Positions 63,034-64,000 of a stretch of 64,000 bases of DNA are shown piece by piece. A program made the position numbers and the translations under genes. The DNA is from an uncultured Algibacter sp. Lineage in GTDB: Bacteria > Bacteroidota > Bacteroidia > Flavobacteriales > Flavobacteriaceae. Location of the stretch: the NCBI RefSeq assembly GCF_947495925.1, contig NZ_CANMAU010000005.1, positions 62,001 to 126,000 on the forward strand. The letters are read 5' to 3'. The notes beneath the pieces are model-generated. The model did no database searches. It was not told the DNA's origin and saw only the letters and a program-made list of their open reading frames with translations. The first letter of the stretch is position 1, and each line of letters begins with the position of its first letter.

Positions 63034-63708
63034 CTACTCTTTTACCACAATAACCGTAGCTTTTACTCCAGTGGCTAGATTCCATCTGTTGTGTGTAACC
63101 ACCATGCCTTTATCGTCAATTACTTTAAATTCAGCCGTATTGGGGCCAGACTCCCCTTGATTTAATGCTAGAAAATCTATTTTATTAAAACCTGGTTTTA
63201 AGTTTAAGGTAAACCCTTTAAAACCTCCTGTTAAAAAAACTCTAGGATATATAATGTCATCATTAACTTTTACCTGAATAATATCACCATCTGTATAACC
63301 ATGGTCTCTATAAACTACATTGACTGTTTTAGATTTACTTTTAAAATCACCAAAATATTGATCAGTAGTGCTACCATTTCGCAACTCCATTTCTTTTTTA
63401 CTTAATCTAATATTGTCAAGAGACTTGTTAATTTTATCAATATAAAGTTCTCCGGGGTTCCCAAATTCCTCTTCAGGAAACATAGATATTTCTTTCTTGT
63501 CAAATTCTAAATCAACTAAAGGTTTCGGGATATTTATACCAAAACTACTATTTGTATTCGTTTTCGGTTTTGGTAACTCTGGTTTAATATCTGGTGTTTC
63601 TTTTGGAGCTTCAGTGGCAGGAACACTAAAAGATTTATTCTTGCTGTCAATTTGGGCTACAGCAGAAACTGAAAATAAAATTAGTAAAACAACTAATATA
63701 GGTCTCAT
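63034..63708 (-). CDS. Secreted protein of unknown function
   Basis: 224 residues with signal peptide (ILVVLLILFSVSAVAQ). A Pro/Glu/Lys-rich linker (30-65) precedes a beta-rich C-terminal part (VNVVYRDHGYTDGDIIQVKV and GFKGFTLNLKPGFNKIDFLA). The latter pattern is Ig-like, as seen in Bacteroidota envelope proteins. No enzymatic motif is visible. Probably cotranscribed with the following T9SS-cargo gene. Confidence 0.7.
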   Translation of the reverse strand: MRPILVVLLILFSVSAVAQIDSKNKSFSVPATEAPKETPDIKPELPKPKTNTNSSFGINIPKPLVDLEFDKKEISMFPEEEFGNPGELYIDKINKSLDNIRLSKKEMELRNGSTTDQYFGDFKSKSKTVNVVYRDHGYTDGDIIQVKVNDDIIYPRVFLTGGFKGFTLNLKPGFNKIDFLALNQGESGPNTAEFKVIDDKGMVVTHNRWNLATGVKATVIVVKE

Positions 63709-63877
63709 GAGTCTTATATACTTAATTTAACCAAGTGCTAAATATACCACAAAGATATTTCTTTCTTCGAAATACATGCATTTGGTGTAGATATTTTAGT
63801 ATGGGTTTAACAATAACTATTCCTTAATAGTTATTATCCATCTTTTTTTTAATCATCCCCTAGTTTTTTAATATGCG

Positions 63878-63960
63878 AAATGTTAAAATATGTTAAATCA
63901 TTACTTTGTTATGCATAGTACTGTAACAAAATAATAATTGGCTCGTCTATCTAATATAAC
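63878..63960 (+). promoter_or_regulatory. 83-bp ECF-type promoter element, copy 2
   Basis: Aligned gap-free with 9676-9758, 71 of 83 identical. TGTAAC (63922-63927) and CGTCTAT (63944-63950) are again 16 bp apart, and TTTGTTA/TAACAAA arms are conserved. The gene it serves lies beyond the window end; the last 40 bases hold no start codon in context. A second micropeptide-type gene is a prediction. Confidence 0.7.
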
Positions 63961-64000
63961 AATCAAAAAACAACAGTTATTTACTAATCAATTAAAACTT

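Overview
The window is AT-rich DNA from a member of the Bacteroidota, almost certainly a free-living (probably marine) Flavobacteriaceae. This rests on TAnnTTTG-type -10 boxes, type IX secretion sorting tails (8265-9242, 62280-62999), an ECF sigma/FecR/TonB-receptor/DUF4249 block, sulfatases, flavobacterial lipoproteins and an isopropylmalate synthase with a regulatory domain inside a leuCD-x-leuB operon. No rRNA, tRNA, CRISPR array or intact transposase was seen.

Layout. 1-3607: end of leuC, then leuD, a 2-isopropylmalate/citramalate synthase homologue, leuB and a clear terminator (leucine synthesis). 3606-5851: minus-strand membrane genes (MscS channel, DUF3817, VTT/DedA-like). 5927-7883: OprO/P-type porin followed by a secreted protein built of 12-residue 'DVKAI' repeats. 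7884-15627: accessory stretch bounded by two diverged 180-bp direct repeats. It holds a LamG/T9SS lectin-like protein, an ECF-type promoter driving two tandem micropeptide ORFs and a small secreted protein, remnants of outer-membrane protein genes around an intact OprB-like porin, a phosphoesterase and an amidohydrolase. 15628-23416: leucine-rich repeat lipoprotein, NAD(P)-binding protein, CPBP protease homologue, two serine hydrolases, a D-threonine-aldolase-type PLP enzyme, and a MarR regulator with two identical palindromic operators. 23432-24938: heavily decayed sulfatase. 25048-27473: CDP-alcohol phosphatidyltransferase and an unusual Lgt-family enzyme fused to a beta-barrel-like domain. 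27869-33041: ECF sigma / FecR / TonB receptor / DUF4249 uptake operon. 33294-40349: duplicated 'DVKAI' lipoprotein, M23-LysM peptidase, AraC relic, complete TRAP transporter, beta-helix lipoprotein. 40460-48431: glycosyltransferases and secreted or lipoprotein genes. 48464-51261: three-gene proton-translocating transhydrogenase. 51621-55588: a second ECF system (sigma, membrane anti-sigma candidate, DUF4097, then barrel protein, 52-residue protein and DUF2807 lipoprotein) with two matching promoters. 55613-64000: two EamA exporters, cold-shock-domain protein, SF2 helicase, sulfatase with a single frameshift, aldo/keto reductase, two secreted proteins, and a second copy of the ECF-type 83-bp promoter at the right edge.

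Most notable: (i) four promoters in two groups sharing AAC-N17-GTCTAT, one group preceding the second ECF operon and its target, the other an 83-bp element preceding micropeptide genes; (ii) the Lgt/beta-barrel fusion; (iii) the dodecapeptide-repeat proteins; (iv) several decaying genes, showing active loss of polysaccharide-use and outer-membrane functions. All functions are inferred from reading the sequence; no database search was run.
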